From the NCBI RefSeq assembly GCF_032854445.1, contig NC_088295.1, positions 47,851,385 through 47,915,384 of the forward strand: DNA of 64,000 nt. Direction: 5' to 3'. Positions 12,601 through 24,338 of the stretch are shown here, piece by piece. Below the pieces are notes generated by a model that saw nothing but the letters and a program-made list of their open reading frames with translations, was not told the origin of the DNA and ran no database searches. A program made the translations under genes and the position numbers. This stretch comes from Liolophura sinensis. Lineage: Eukaryota > Mollusca > Polyplacophora > Chitonida > Chitonidae. The first letter of the stretch is position 1, and every line of letters starts with the position of its first letter.

Positions 12601-13875
12601 CTCCAACAAAATTCTGTTTATGGCTAGCATCGGTTGACGTCACCACAACATCCTACTTAATTTCCACACTAAGAATAAAGTTGAAAAGCTTTTTTGTAGT
12701 TTTATACACACATCATACACTTCCGAATTGCGAAAAAAAAAAGCACAAGCGCTTTATATATCATTTAGGTACGATGGATGAAATTTTGGGCACAGCTTGG
12801 TCTTGAACCAAGCGCCATTAGGCGGAGCGTATTTTGTTATGGCGATTTTGTCCGTCTTGTAAGTCTGTCCGCCCGTTTTCGTGTACGGACTGTATCTCCA
12901 ATTGTTTGCTACGGAGAATTTTACTTCTTGGTGGATACATAGATACACAGATGAAAATGTGTGCGCGACTCACATTTGCATCGTTGTCATGGTTACCAGA
13001 TTACCATTTTCTTTATGTACGTCATATAAATAGATATGATTTCGTGCCCGGGCTGTAACTCCAACAGTTTTCTACACAGAGTTTTAATTTTTTAAGGATA
13101 CATAGATATACAGATGAAGATATGTCGCGTCTCACATTTGTCAATTTTCGCTTTTGTCACGGTAACCAGATAGCCATTTTTGTTATATATGTTACATAAA
13201 TAGAAATGATTTCGTGTCCGGGCTACAACTGTTTTCCGCATAAAGTTTTCATGTTTGGCACATTTGTCACTTGCTCGGTTGTCATGGTAACCACATACCA
13301 TGTAAATTCTCATCAGAGGTTATAGTCACCACAATGCTGCTGCATTGTTTTATACATTTCAAACAATGCATTTGTTCGGCCGTATGATGGTGATCTGGAT
13401 CAGGAATTTTCCCAATGATCCTTCACCAATAAGGGATGGATACAAATGCAGATTATTTTGTCTGTAGTGTGGTAATTTGTATATTTAGCTGTGGAGGAGT
13501 TTTTCGAGCGTCTTCTAGTTTGCTATATAACACGATATTTTTGTTACCCAGTCCAAGAAGACGGATAAGTTTCGATGCGCAACAAAAATGACGACCTCAG
13601 ACCGCAGCAATGATAACAGAGTAATGAGACAGGTTGAGGACATCGACGTCTGTGGTGGCGAAGATTATTCGTGCAGAACGTACCGGGAGAGGCTTTTCCC
13701 GGTGTACACAGGGGTATCTTTGGTCAAACATTTCGGATTGGAGCAGCTGAGGTGAGTTAATGGCTGTAAGAGACGGTGACTTACAGAAACGTTTTGGTCT
13801 ATGTATATAGTCTATACACTCTTGGGAGACTCTCAAGTTTCAATTATGCAGCGATCTTTGAGACTTAACCGACAA

Positions 13876-13914
<39 letters not shown>

Positions 13915-14476
13915 GGTTTTTTCAACGGCCGAGTGAGCTCAAAGTATGTCATGCGTACAGTAAAAGGTATCTGATAATCCAAGGACATGGGTTATCGATG
14001 ATTCCTCGTCCATGTCTCATTTGGCGTGGACATGTGTACGTCTATATAGTGCATTCTCTCTTTACCCAAGGTCATATCACTTCCCATCTTCTAAGGGTTT
14101 TACTCAGGCATCTTTAGTGGGTAATTCCGTTAGTTCGGTTAAAATGCATGTAGTGCGTCGAGATCATTGCAAATGCTAGAGCGAAGAAGCCGCTGTGATC
14201 AATCAGTATTCATGTTAAATGGTAATCGTTTCAATTCACAAGGGTTCTACTGCAAAGAAGCGAAGAAAAACAGTTGATATTTACAAAGGTGATTTCTGGC
14301 TTCTTGTTCTCCCCAGCCCCTACGTGGGACGGTCTGCCAGCAACCTGCGGATGGTCGTGGGTTTCCCCCGGCTCTGCCCTTTTTCCTCCAAACATAATAC
14401 TGGCCGCCGTGATATAAATGAAATATTCTTGAGTACGGCGTAAAACACCAATCGAATAAACAAACAAACAAACAAA

Positions 14477-14531
<55 letters not shown>

Positions 14532-17500
14532 ATATGGCTTCTTGATAAAGTGAAACGCAAAAATGGTTAAAATAGCACGGAGATTAACAAATGCGTGGGT
14601 TGCCTACTACTTAGCATGTTATTTGATTGCAGTGGTACCCCTACATCGAAAAAGAAGTTCTGGACAATGGAACAGAGAGATTCGTCGGATTAGGCATTGA
14701 TGTCTTTGAAGAAATGGCCAAGTATTTAAATGTCAGGTGAATCTATATGTGCGCTTTAAACGATCGTATGAACATCACCATGCTGGTATCTGCATGGGGC
14801 GGGCCATATACTAACCAAAGGAAACAGATTTTCCCAGTTATATGTTTCAAAACTTACCGTTGTCCAATATCAAACTGATAAATGTGATAACAGTATCATA
14901 TATAACAATATTTGGGGAGAGGAGTACACTTAAAACTTTGACCAAAACAAATAAATAACTAAACACATTGATAAACTGAGGGTTTCGATTTCTAACTACT
15001 GATCTTTGACTTAAAACACCAATGAAATGAAAAAATGAATATGTCAAACGGTAGACTCCAAATGCTAGCTTGGATTTTGACACTTGAAGATGAACTTTCC
15101 TAAATATGCATGAGTGAAATATAAAAAGACGACTTGAAATATCTAGTGCACTTCTTGAGCTTTTGCTAAACCATTTTTTTAGCCAAACATTTGAGAATCA
15201 GATAGTTAGACATCTAAACCGCTTGATTCCTTACCCTTCCTTTGCAGTATCCAGTACGTGGAACTCAAGGGGAAGTCGATCCCTGGCCAAAACTGACAGA
15301 GATGGTGAAAAATAAGGTACGGCAATTTTCATCTATTTTAAAATACTTTCCTATATATTTTCCTGTATACTAGTCCTATTTTCAAATCTGAGAGAAATTT
15401 TTTCTGAAATGATGTACTCATGTAAATAAACTGGCAATTCGAACATCAAATAGGGTGTTTGGAATACAAGTAAAATTTGTGACTTCACTGAAACCTAAAG
15501 TGGTCCAAAAGCCCACCATATCATATTCAAACACTTCATTCCATTGCAAAATTCACTGCAAAAAAAAAAAACTGAGTATACATATATTTGGTTTCCAATG
15601 ACCTTTCCATTGATACTTTCTTATTTGCTTGTTTTGTGTTAGTTAAAACTTTTTTATTTATTATGTAAAATAAACGACTAAGGAATTTACTCTTTTGGTA
15701 ATGCAGAACAATTTTCCTTTCTAGGAACTTGACAGCACAGCAAGTTCGTATTTCATCACACCCGACAGGACCCAGTGGGTTTGACTTTACTATCCACAGA
15801 CTTCAATAGGGTACACATATACTACAGGCTTCCGCAAGAGATGGATCTTCGATGGCGGCTTTTGATTGACCTGCTGTCTTGGCCTGCCCTCATCCTGACA
15901 GTCTTGTCGTTGTTATGCACCGCCTTCGTGCCGCAGATCTTCTACAGCGTACGAAATGTTCAGGGATTAACGTGCAGTGCGGAAGGATGTAGAGGGAGAG
16001 TTTGTGATATGATATGGTTCTTGTTTGGGAATCTGTTCAAACAAGGTGAGCGTATGGGGTGAAGGAATTCAGTTTATCTCTGGAATCGGAGTCACCAAAC
16101 CATTTTAACGTCACGTGCATGTACATATAAATTCCATGGCGACTAACTGTCGACAAGGCTGGTTGCCATGGTAATTATGTACTAGTAAATGTACGAGTGC
16201 TTCTTTCATCCAACCCCAGGGTCCGGTTTTAAGAAACTCTTTAAATTTTAAATTATGCAAAGGTGTTTTTTGCTGAAGCAGCATAATACCACACGTATGT
16301 AGTGCTTAAGTTTTTTTGGAGAAACTCTCCTGACCTAAGCAATTTTACTGAAGTTAGGGAGTTTCGTAAAACCTAGCCTTGACCTTCAAAGACCAAAAGA
16401 CCAATATATTCCCATTACATTCCACTCCTTTAGCAAAATTCTGGACATCAGCTTGCACTACTCTCTTTTAATTCTGCATTTATTCCGTTCTCACTGGAAG
16501 GTGAACTGGTTTGGGTCAACTGACTCAAATGTTTGACTTATAAAACTGGGCTAATTCATCTCAGGAAAGAGAATCATATGACCGGATCAGATGAGTCATG
16601 CATCTCAACTGATTATATTACTGACTCGCTTGGTTAGTCGGACTTGGTTAGCTGATCTAATCATATTGCCCTAAGTTTTCTGAGTTGAATTAGCGCAATT
16701 GTATAACTTAGATTTCTGAGTCGTCTGACCCAAACTTTTCTCTCAGTATATGAATTGTAAATTTTATATCAGGTATATTAAGTTGATCAGTTAAGTCTTG
16801 GATGTATAGACTGTAGAATGTTTTCTACCCACGACTGCCAGCTTTCCCCTGAAACACGACGTAATAATCATTAAACAAATCAATGAAGAGGTAGATCCAG
16901 TCCTACAATTAACTAAATTAGAGTATGAAATATTTTAAAGCCTTTTTCATATAAATATATATATATATATATCTATATCTATATATATATATATATGCCT
17001 ATTCATAGTTTTGAAGTTATGTCATAGCTGTGCCCTGAACCAATCATAAGCACACTATTAGTCACGTGACTTTAGTGCTAGAGGTGAAAACAAATCGAAT
17101 TTAACTCAGGCGAAATAGGTCTTGAATAAGATTTTAGCGTGAATAATGAAAAATATATCTGCTTTTAGACAAGAATTTTTCTCTGGAAAAGTAATTAGAA
17201 TATGCCTAACCATCTAATATGATAGTTTCTTTTTCCCACAGTACTTTAAACTTGAGAAATCGGCAAAAATCGGCATTTCGCCCATTTAGCTCCATGTTAT
17301 TTATCACCTATGGATACTCAAAGCTATGAATGTATGTGTACATATGTTTTTAGGTCAAGTAATGAGTCACGAAGCACAGAAAGATTTCTCTGTACGACTG
17401 GTTCTATCAGCTTGGTGTGTCTTCTGCCTGGTGCTCAGCATTACCTTCACGGCTTATCTCGTCCCCGCTTTGGGTTTCGTCAAACAGCCCATTTTGTTTC

Positions 17501-18472
17501 ATTCCATCGGAGATCTTCTCAACCATGGCGAGTATAAATGGGGTGTTTGGAGCGACGAGAGTTACTACTTTTCGCTTCTCAAGGTATGGTTTTAAGGCAG
17601 GTGCGAATGGATCAAACCAAATGTGCAGGAAACATTTTCCTCATTTACAGATGCTATACAGATACAGAGAGATATGGTCGTCACATTCGATTATTTTTGA
17701 GATATTCTGTTGCTATCTACAGTTGTTGTTCTTCTTTCAGTTTTTTGGCTTCCTCTCCTGCCGTACCTGGGCTCTTCCCGGTTTCCACCCACCATAATGC
17801 TGGCCGCCGTCGTATAAGTGAAATATTCTTGAGTACGGCGTGTACCAATCAAAAATAAAACAAATCTTTCAGTCTTTAGGACACTCCAGGGCTCAGTTCC
17901 GATCCCTGGACAGGGGCTTCTGGATTCCCTCTTGATGACAATATGCGGTTGATCGTGTTTGTTGGATCATTCGCGGTGTTCCGCTTAATCCGGGGCTTGA
18001 TGCTTTAATGAACAGTTATTGTGTTTGTATTCGACCTGGAAATTATTCCCGAACAAGGAGTTTGAATTTTGAATTTGGATATCATGCCTACAATATCTTT
18101 TCTGTGTTCCATGCATTGCTGAAAACTGTTGACGACTTCCCTGTGACACGTTATCTACTTTATAAAATATTTATATGTTACTACTTGCATATTCCTTTCG
18201 GAACTGGTGTTTTAGGTTGTTTTGGAACCCTTTTATGCTGTTATCGAGGTCTGTTGTTTACGAGTGGTATACGAATGTCGGACTTGAGGCTTAGATTCTA
18301 CCAATTTATCGTGCAAATCTGTATGTCACATGTGAAAAAGATTGTTGGTAAATTGACAAAGTTCTGTGGTTTACCTTGCGTACTCTGTTTTTTTTTTATC
18401 CATAAAACTGACCTCCGTGCATACTATAAGAATACAAAATATGCTTTTGAACATGAAATTACAAATAATGAA

Positions 18473-18512
<40 letters not shown>

Positions 18513-19703
18513 CTATACCTATGCATTTATCTTTTTTTCAGAGATCCTCCGCCCCCGAATTTCAAGAATTGTATCGCAGTATAATTGATTTCAACAAGTC
18601 AGACAGCGAAGTGCTGAGTGCGAATGTAGAGGTTCACAAACGAAAAATTCTGACTGAAAAATATGCTTTCATCTCCTCAGCTATGAGCATGGAGTCGTTC
18701 GTTGCTGAACATTGCGACGTCGTACGCGTCGACAAATTGGCTGAACTTCCATTTGCTTTTCCGCTGCCGAAAGGCTCAGCCTTTACACCTTTTATCTCAA
18801 AATGGTAAAGCACAGAAAAGGTTACAGTAAAATAAATAATAGTGCTTTTGTATCTAATTATAAATTTGTAATTGGCAATAAATGAGAAAACATAAGTATC
18901 CAGACTGGTTCAAAACTTGATAGTATGTATACGATATAAGAATTTCAAAAATGTGGTACTATACTTTCAGTGCCTCATCAGGCGCTTTAGTGTGTGATAG
19001 ATTTTTTGGAGTCTGAATCTGCAGGATACATACTTAATTTAGTCTTACAATCTGACACCCGTCAAAAGTAGAATGTATACAGGTCCTTCTATGCAGAAAG
19101 AATTTTCACTGGCCAATTAAGTCGACGATAATTAACCAAAATTTAAAGCATGTCTTTCGGGCCCTCTCTCCCGCCTTCCAAATGGGCAATAAGGAGAGTT
19201 TGCTTAGTGAAATCGCAGAAAAAAATCATTTTGCTCCGAAATTTTATAACATCCCCCAAAATTTAATGCGATCATGTTCTCTGGCATATACTTTTCTATA
19301 TTTCTGTATGAAAGTCTGTATGGACGCCTTGTGTATATGGAAGCCTTCTGTATGGAAGCCTCCCTTGTGAAGGGTACCACTCATATAGTTCTCTCTGCAC
19401 AGTATTTCACCGGTATCTCATTTCATTTGTTTTATTTTCTGCCCTAGGATACGAAACTTCCACGAAAACGGACAGATTGAGCAATGGAAACGCAAATGGA
19501 TTCCAAAACGTAATTGTACAGTTGCAAAGACGAAGTCTGAAGTCTTAACCATGGTGGATGTGCAAAGTCTGTTTGTTGTTGTGGCTACTGGGACTGTATT
19601 GTCTTTGATTGTGCTAATGTTTGAGCAGATTTCTTTCCGCTATCTGGGGCAGAGAGACCTTAAGAAAACGAAGAAATATGTAACATGCCAACGAACCCTT
19701 TGA
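9636..19703 (+). CDS. Ionotropic glutamate receptor-like (IR) channel subunit, 12 exons, frame disrupted
   Basis: Exons: 9636-9714, 10340-10468, 11200-11381, 11922-12041, 13552-13751, 14243-14288, 14633-14736, 15248-15316, 15725-16045, 17354-17583, 18542-18804, 19448-19703; junction phases agree. Exon 1 is a signal peptide (MLKLIVISIILGNS). Exons 2-5 give a short amino-terminal domain (VVRGLNWTSLSFYTESQF; LHIIVCPLECAERIIRL). Exons 6-9 give ligand-binding lobe S1 (NGTERFVGLGIDVFEEMAKY). Exon 9 carries M1 (LLSWPALILTVLSLLCTAF) and the pore loop (IWFLFGNLFKQGQ). Exon 10 is M3, with the usual SYTANLAAF motif replaced by SITFTAYLVPAL. Exon 11 is S2 (FAFPLPKGSAFTPF). Exon 12 is the last helix and a 26-residue tail. 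The family forms tetrameric cation channels gated by amino acids or odorants. Exons 8 and 9 contain frameshifts, so this copy is either a recent pseudogene or carries assembly indels. The exact subfamily is unknown. Confidence 0.7.
10625..10960 (-). repeat. SINE-B, tRNA-derived, full length
   Basis: Read on the minus strand it opens with a tRNA-like head. A box TAGCTCAGCTGGTAGAGCG is followed by CGCTTCGGGTC and a degenerate B box GGTTCGGGTC (about 10875-10960). The element ends near 10640 in a family-specific tail containing TACGACGTTAAACCC. The related copy at about 30070-30455 has the same tail. It lies in a receptor intron. Confidence 0.65.
11379..11795 (+). repeat. Degenerate repeat built on a splice-donor motif
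   Basis: The exon 3 donor context CTTGGTGAGTAAG recurs at about 11431 (CTTGGTGAGTAAGCCACTGG). Weaker forms follow (GTGGTGAGTAAAGCAC and CTTGGAGTGTAAGCCACTAA, to about 11795), with GTTAAGCTGCTT-type spacers. Using the second donor would read through an in-frame TAA at 11425. Confidence 0.45.
12880..13315. repeat. Tandem repeat of about 165-170 bp, 2.5 units, in a receptor intron
   Basis: GGATACATAGATACACAGAT (12933) recurs at 13096 with one change. TAAATAGATATGATTTCGTG (about 13027) recurs at about 13198. The phrase CATGGT(A/T)ACCA with neighbours appears three times. Confidence 0.65.
13878..13908. repeat. (TA)n microsatellite
   Basis: Uninterrupted TA dinucleotides followed by a short CA run, in a receptor intron. 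Confidence 0.9.
14291..14534 (+). repeat. SINE-A copy, 5' truncated, with long (AAAT)n tail
   Basis: SINE-A body (CTACGTGGGACGGTCTGCCA, then ATTCTTGAGTACGGCGTAAA) ending in an AAAC/AAAT tail to about 14534. It begins two bases after the donor GT of the 46-base receptor exon 14243-14288. Confidence 0.85.
15248..15830 (+). pseudogene. Frameshift cluster in the receptor's S1-M1 region
   Basis: Exon 8 enters as SIQYVELKG and hits TGA, while its 3' half reads correctly one frame over (EVDPWPKLTEMVKNK). The shift lies at the G run 15269-15272. Exon 9 begins ELDSTASSYFITPDRTQWV and hits TGA at 15782. The expected DFT motif follows in another frame (DFTIHRLQ, then TAG), and the M1 helix is in the third frame from about 15811 on. 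Outside this stretch all exons are open and in phase. Confidence 0.65.
16218..16379. mobile_element. MITE-like element with terminal inverted repeats
   Basis: The left end AGGGTCCGGTTTTAAGAAAC and the reverse complement of the right end (AGGCTAGGTTTTACGAAACT) match over about 25 bases with few differences, enclosing about 110 bases with no coding potential. This is typical of a non-autonomous DNA transposon. It lies in a receptor intron. Confidence 0.55.
16505..16745. mobile_element. Fold-back element, long imperfect inverted repeat
   Basis: The left arm contains GTTTGGGTCAACTGACTCAA and GGGCTAATTCATCTCAG. The right arm carries their reverse complements (GAGTCGTCTGACCCAAAC; CTGAGTTGAATTAGCGC), in mirrored order. 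Nearly the whole 240 bases would fold into one hairpin. No open frame is present. Confidence 0.6.
16953..16998. repeat. (TA)n microsatellite with TATC interruptions
   Basis: Alternating TA interrupted twice by a C, inside a receptor intron. Confidence 0.85.
17747..17864 (+). repeat. SINE-A copy with internal deletion
   Basis: GGCTTCCTCTCCTGCCGTAC is joined directly to GGGCTCTTCCCGGTTTCCAC, so the middle GTCTGCCAGCAACCTG block is missing. The conserved GCCGCCGTCGTATAAGTGAA and ATTCTTGAGTACGGCGT end follows. Confidence 0.8.
18472..18511. repeat. (AAAT)n microsatellite
   Basis: Ten AAAT units directly upstream of receptor exon 11. No SINE body precedes them. Confidence 0.85.
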
Positions 19704-19791
19704 GTTTGTGAGTCGTATGTAAGATAAAACTAAGAACTACAAAGTCATTTTTCCCCATATTATACTGGAATTTCCTTGGTGACATTTTGCG

Positions 19792-19797
19792 AATAAA
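19792..19797 (+). terminator. Poly(A) signal of the receptor gene
   Basis: AATAAA lies 89 bases after the receptor stop codon and is followed by a T-rich stretch. This is a normal position for 3' end formation. Confidence 0.55.
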
Positions 19798-21969
19798 TTT
19801 TTTTTGTCTATAATCAGCTATTTCTTCGACGCTTGTTGTCTTGAGTGTAACGTCTGAACAATACGAAATGAGACTGAAACCGAATCTAATGTTTATTTAA
19901 GATTATTGAATAGCGTTCACGATATATGTGTTTCATTCTCTGTTTTGCTTCCCGACCAGCACATTCTATGTGTAATATACTGTAGTACATTAGCCTTCAG
20001 AACCACCAAAGTATATTAGGAAACTTATCATTTTATGTAACAACACGGTGTATGAGGAAATATAAAATCCTCAAACAAGGCTGTGCATTGTTGGTCCCGC
20101 TTTCCATGGAAATGTTCAGTGTTTGCCGTCAATACTTGCATGTCGGTATTGTGTCTCGCGAGACAGTGCGAGATCTGTGATGCCATTCTGTCAATATTTG
20201 AAACCAGCACAAACACATGCGAGTGCTGTTTGTTTTACGATATCATCATGTCTGTAAATCTTTTGTAAACGTGTATGTCCGGGTTGTATTTTCGACAAAA
20301 ACACCAATAGTGGGCTTAATATACCGCCGAATCAGCGTTAGAACATGATCATTCATTTATTCCTTCATGCTAAAAAAATGGTCTTGTTAAACGTCAGCAT
20401 TGTCCTTTTTTGACATTGCTAACCATGACAGAGATTATGTTATGTAGTATTTACATTAGATTGCATCATTTCCTATTCATGTCTCGTGGGTGATGTCATG
20501 CATATTGTATGATGATATATCGATCTATGCTCAGGCTATTTAAAAGAAACTGCAACAAATAATACAGCCTGAGTTATTTAGGAAGAGGAGTGGAAACGGA
20601 CATAAACGGCAACAGCCATTTTCCCTGATGTGCTTTGTACCTAAATAAATTAATTTTTAATCTGGAATTCTTAGGAGGTCATGAGATGTGCCATCCTAGA
20701 CACACCGGAAGCATTCGCGTCACTCGTACCTCACGCACACATAGTTAAAAGGCAAACCACGGTTATGGTGACGTAAACCTGACAACATGACGGCGCGTTC
20801 CACTGACTTTCACATTGTGTGTTATTTTGTTTATTTTATGCTGTGGTTGCATATAGCGGTTATGCAACATTACAAAGTTTAAACTTTATGCCTTTTAAAC
20901 TTCATGTGGGAAGATTTCCATAGCTTTCTCTCTCTGAGCAGCATCAGTCTCTCAACGACATATGGCTTTATTCTTCGTCATGATGCATAATTCAAATAAA
21001 CCTGTTTTAACAATCTAAAATAATTTCGACTTTGGATCAGATTTATGTTTAGCTAAGGAACTATGTCTAAGATTTGCTTTATGGGTTTGCTCATGCAAAT
21101 AGTTCAGACGATCATCAGCGAGGAGTCTGGCTGATTGACGGCTGTAATGCCCGGCTTAGGTCTGTGGGCGGACCAAGAAGACTACTGTCTTATTTTCAGT
21201 ATATATTTATATTTGATAATCAGTATATATTTATCTTTCAATGATTCAGAATGAATGCTTCACTACAAATCTCTTGTAAGAATTCAGGCTCTAAAGCTCA
21301 GTTCTAATATTAACAGTAATTATACAAATAGTACCAGATACTATCTATAGTATATATTGTCTATTAAATAGTCAGTGTTATCAATATTGCACTGCTTCAT
21401 TTTTTAGAATGAAAGAAATCTAAAAAAAATAAGTAAGGTTCATCAGATGGATAGCTGAGAACTAGGCGTCAAAATACTTTCATTTATTTATTTATTTATT
21501 TATTTTAGATTTTTTGGAAGGGAGTTAAATACAACCAAATGTTTGAATTCTATGTACAGTGAGTTTTATGAACCATAGGCAATTAATGGCATGTTGTTTA
21601 GGTAATGTGATGTCAAAAGAAGTTTTCTAACTCTAAACACTTTGTCAGACAACCTTGCCCTTGGAGATATAGGGTTCTTAACCCTAACCTTACAGTTCGA
21701 ACATCTGACTGCATACAAGTCAGTGGGGAAAAAAACAACAAATCTAAAAACAAATAAGCATCATAACACATTATTTAAAAAAAAAATTTCCATACATGGC
21801 CTTTCTTCTTTATTGGTTTTTAATCTTGATGCCCACTTCATTTTCCATTAATTCATAATTTAATCGGTGTTTTAAAGCCATACTCAATGCAGACTTTTTC
21901 ACATGTCACGTGGTAAGTGGTAAGCTGGCAGATAGTAAACGAAGCATCCAGAACACAGAGCAAGATGTA
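19798..21969. other. Intergenic region, nothing supported
   Basis: I see no exon chain, RNA gene or recognisable element here, apart from an (ATTT)n run at about 21479-21505. Confidence 0.5.
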
Positions 21970-22295
21970 AACTGGTTAAATAAAAACCAAAGTCAAATTC
22001 CCCCCCCCCCCAAAAAAAACAACAGATTCAGTAGTAAAATGGCCTCACAATGTCTTAAAATTATATACAGAGGTATAATTGCAATATAATAGCAAGTCAA
22101 CAGTTTTCAAAGATGTGGGTAAGTCGTGGATAACAACCGATGCGTCAAATCCAGAACGTAGGCCATAACGCTTTATACTTAAAACAGTGAAGATCCATAT
22201 TTGTAACATACATAATATCCTATGAATTAAACCGGTAAAAAAAAAAAAACAAAGCGTGTGACGTTGGCGTACAGCTTATGCTCATTGACTGCACA
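21970..22295. repeat. Segmental duplicate, copy 1
   Basis: About 320 bases, from GGTTAAAT..AAAGTCAAA through a C run and CAGATTCAGTAGTAAAATGG to CTCATTGACTGCACAA, are repeated nearly base for base at 24339-24657. The 3' end is acetyltransferase coding sequence. Confidence 0.85.
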
Positions 22296-22399
22296 ATCCG
22301 TTTTTTCGCGAAATTTGCGAGAAGTTTAGTTTTGAACAGGTAAGCCGGATTGATCTTGCCGACAAAGGTGTGGAGAAACGAACACCGTTTCCAGATAGT
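22254..22399 (+). pseudogene. GNAT acetyltransferase pseudogene fragment
   Basis: The plus strand encodes ACDVGVQLMLIDCT, then after a frame break FEQVSRIDLADKGVE. These align with ARDLGVQLVLMDCT and FEQVSLIDLADKGVE near the C-terminus of the intact GNAT gene at 30830-31462. The SPFSRRICEKLS part between them is damaged by indels, and there is no 5' two-thirds. It is therefore dead, and it is on the strand opposite to the intact genes. Confidence 0.8.
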
Positions 22400-22789
22400 C
22401 ACGTTTCATGTTTTGACACTCTAAAATGTACATGTATACAATTTTACGCCCTTTTCGAAACAATTAACAATAAACGGCGCTTTTGTGATGATTTGCCTCA
22501 CATTTCTGCCCACATAACTGACACAATTGCTGATCGGATATCGTATATTGATGTCTTTGTTTTACGTCTTTGTCTATTATTACGGATTCTGTAACTGAAT
22601 GCCATATGTAGTCTATAAAATTGATTCTCTCTTCTTATAAATAACTGAATGTCTGATTATGGCTAAATAGCACTTCGCTACCTCTGCGTAAGTAGCTGAT
22701 AGCTGCTAACTGGTTTCTCTGTTGCACGTTTTCATCATGCTTTCTTACTTTTTTTGTTCAAAACAAATGGTGTCCGAATGAACAGACGA

Positions 22790-23235
22790 TATCTGAATGT
22801 CAGTGTGTTGCGAACGGAAATCTGAATGACCATTTGCTGGAAGCAGATATCAGTGTAAATATCATAGGAGATTATGCTATCTGAATGTCCATTTGCTGAG
22901 CGCTGATGGTATACGAATGTCCGTTTGCTGAGCACTGATGATATCTGAATGTCCATTTGTAGAGCGCTGATGATATCCGAATGTTCATTTATTGAGCGTT
23001 GATAATATCCGAATGTTCATTTATTGAGCGCTGATGATATCCGAATGTCCATTTGTTGAGCGTTGATAATATCCGAATGTCCATTTATTGAGTGCTGATG
23101 ATATCCGAATGTCCATTTATTGAGCACCGATGATATCTGAATGCCCATTTATAGAGCGCTGATGGTATCCGAATGTCCATTTGTTGAGTGCTGATGATAT
23201 CTGAATGTCCATTTGCCCGGAGCGGCCGATATCTG
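22790..23235. repeat. 32-bp minisatellite
   Basis: Eleven regular units of 32 bases run from 22883 to 23234. Consensus blocks are GAATGTCCATTTGTTGAGCG and CTGATGATATCC. More degenerate units precede them from about 22790. Units differ by 1-6 bases. Short minus-strand frames across the array are by-products of the period. Confidence 0.9.
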
Positions 23236-24338
23236 ACCATATCTGAAGGCCCCGTTCGTTGGAGCAAATATCTAACTGTCAACTTGATAGGAGATGATGA
23301 TATCAGGATCTATTCGCCAAGACAGACATTCCTACACCAACCGTCAACCAAAACGAAAATTCTGGGTCAAAAATGGGCCATCCAAGAAAGTATAAAGTAT
23401 GACATCAGAAAGAAATCATACAAAGAGAAGGCGTCAGCAGTTTTCAGTCATGTTGGAAAGACGCAATGAATGAAATCAGCATACCCAAATCGCGCAACTT
23501 GCCAGTACATAAGTTGTCCGTCATCAAAATACATGTATGTATCTCAGTCTAGCTTTGATTGCTGCTGTTCATATATCCAGGGTGACAGTTTTTGGCGGGT
23601 TAAGCGCAAGTAGACACAACTGTCAAGCAGAATACCAGAGATTCTGGACGATCTGTCTTCTATATACTTACAAGACAATTACATTACATTCATTGTAAAA
23701 CGTAAGAAAATGATAGCGTTTGATGGAATAAGCTTGACATTCTAGTTTTTGCAGTAATAACTTATTATACATGTACCTTGATTGAACGCAACACACAAGA
23801 CACATGCTGCAACGCTAGATATGTACGCGCCACATGCAGGCCCCTCAGTATATTGCTATGCAAATAAGGATAATTTACAATATTGAAATTATACCTCTTG
23901 CCAAAAAGTCGGCGAGACAGGAAACGTTTTGATCTTTGTACGAATACAGGTTCAGATAAGATGTACCATCTGTAGAGTATGTATTTTGCTTTAAATCCAC
24001 GAAAGTGGATATATAACTTTCACAGCCTTTGATGCACATGGATTGTTTAAAGCTAGTAATCATCAATATACCTAAGTTTCAGTGAATGAGAAATCGGTCC
24101 TGGCGAATATTACTCTTTATTGACTTCTGCATACAGTTGTATTCATCCGAAAACATGTAAAGGTCAGCCAAAAGGGTGCCACAATTTGTACTCATTGGAA
24201 TACCTGAATTTCACATAGATGATATTAATGAGAAATTCAAGCAATTGTACCTGTGAACACCGAGACATCCCAATAATTCTAACCATTGTACGTCATGTCC
24301 ACTTAATGAGGACAAATGGTACATGAATGCTTGTCATG

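Noticed and set aside
15779-15799. 21-base mini-intron that would remove the TGA in receptor exon 9
   Set aside because: Far below known spliceosomal intron lengths, and removing it still leaves M1 out of frame.
22790-23235. Repeat array considered as CRISPR
   Set aside because: Units abut with no unique spacers, and the context is eukaryotic. It is a minisatellite.
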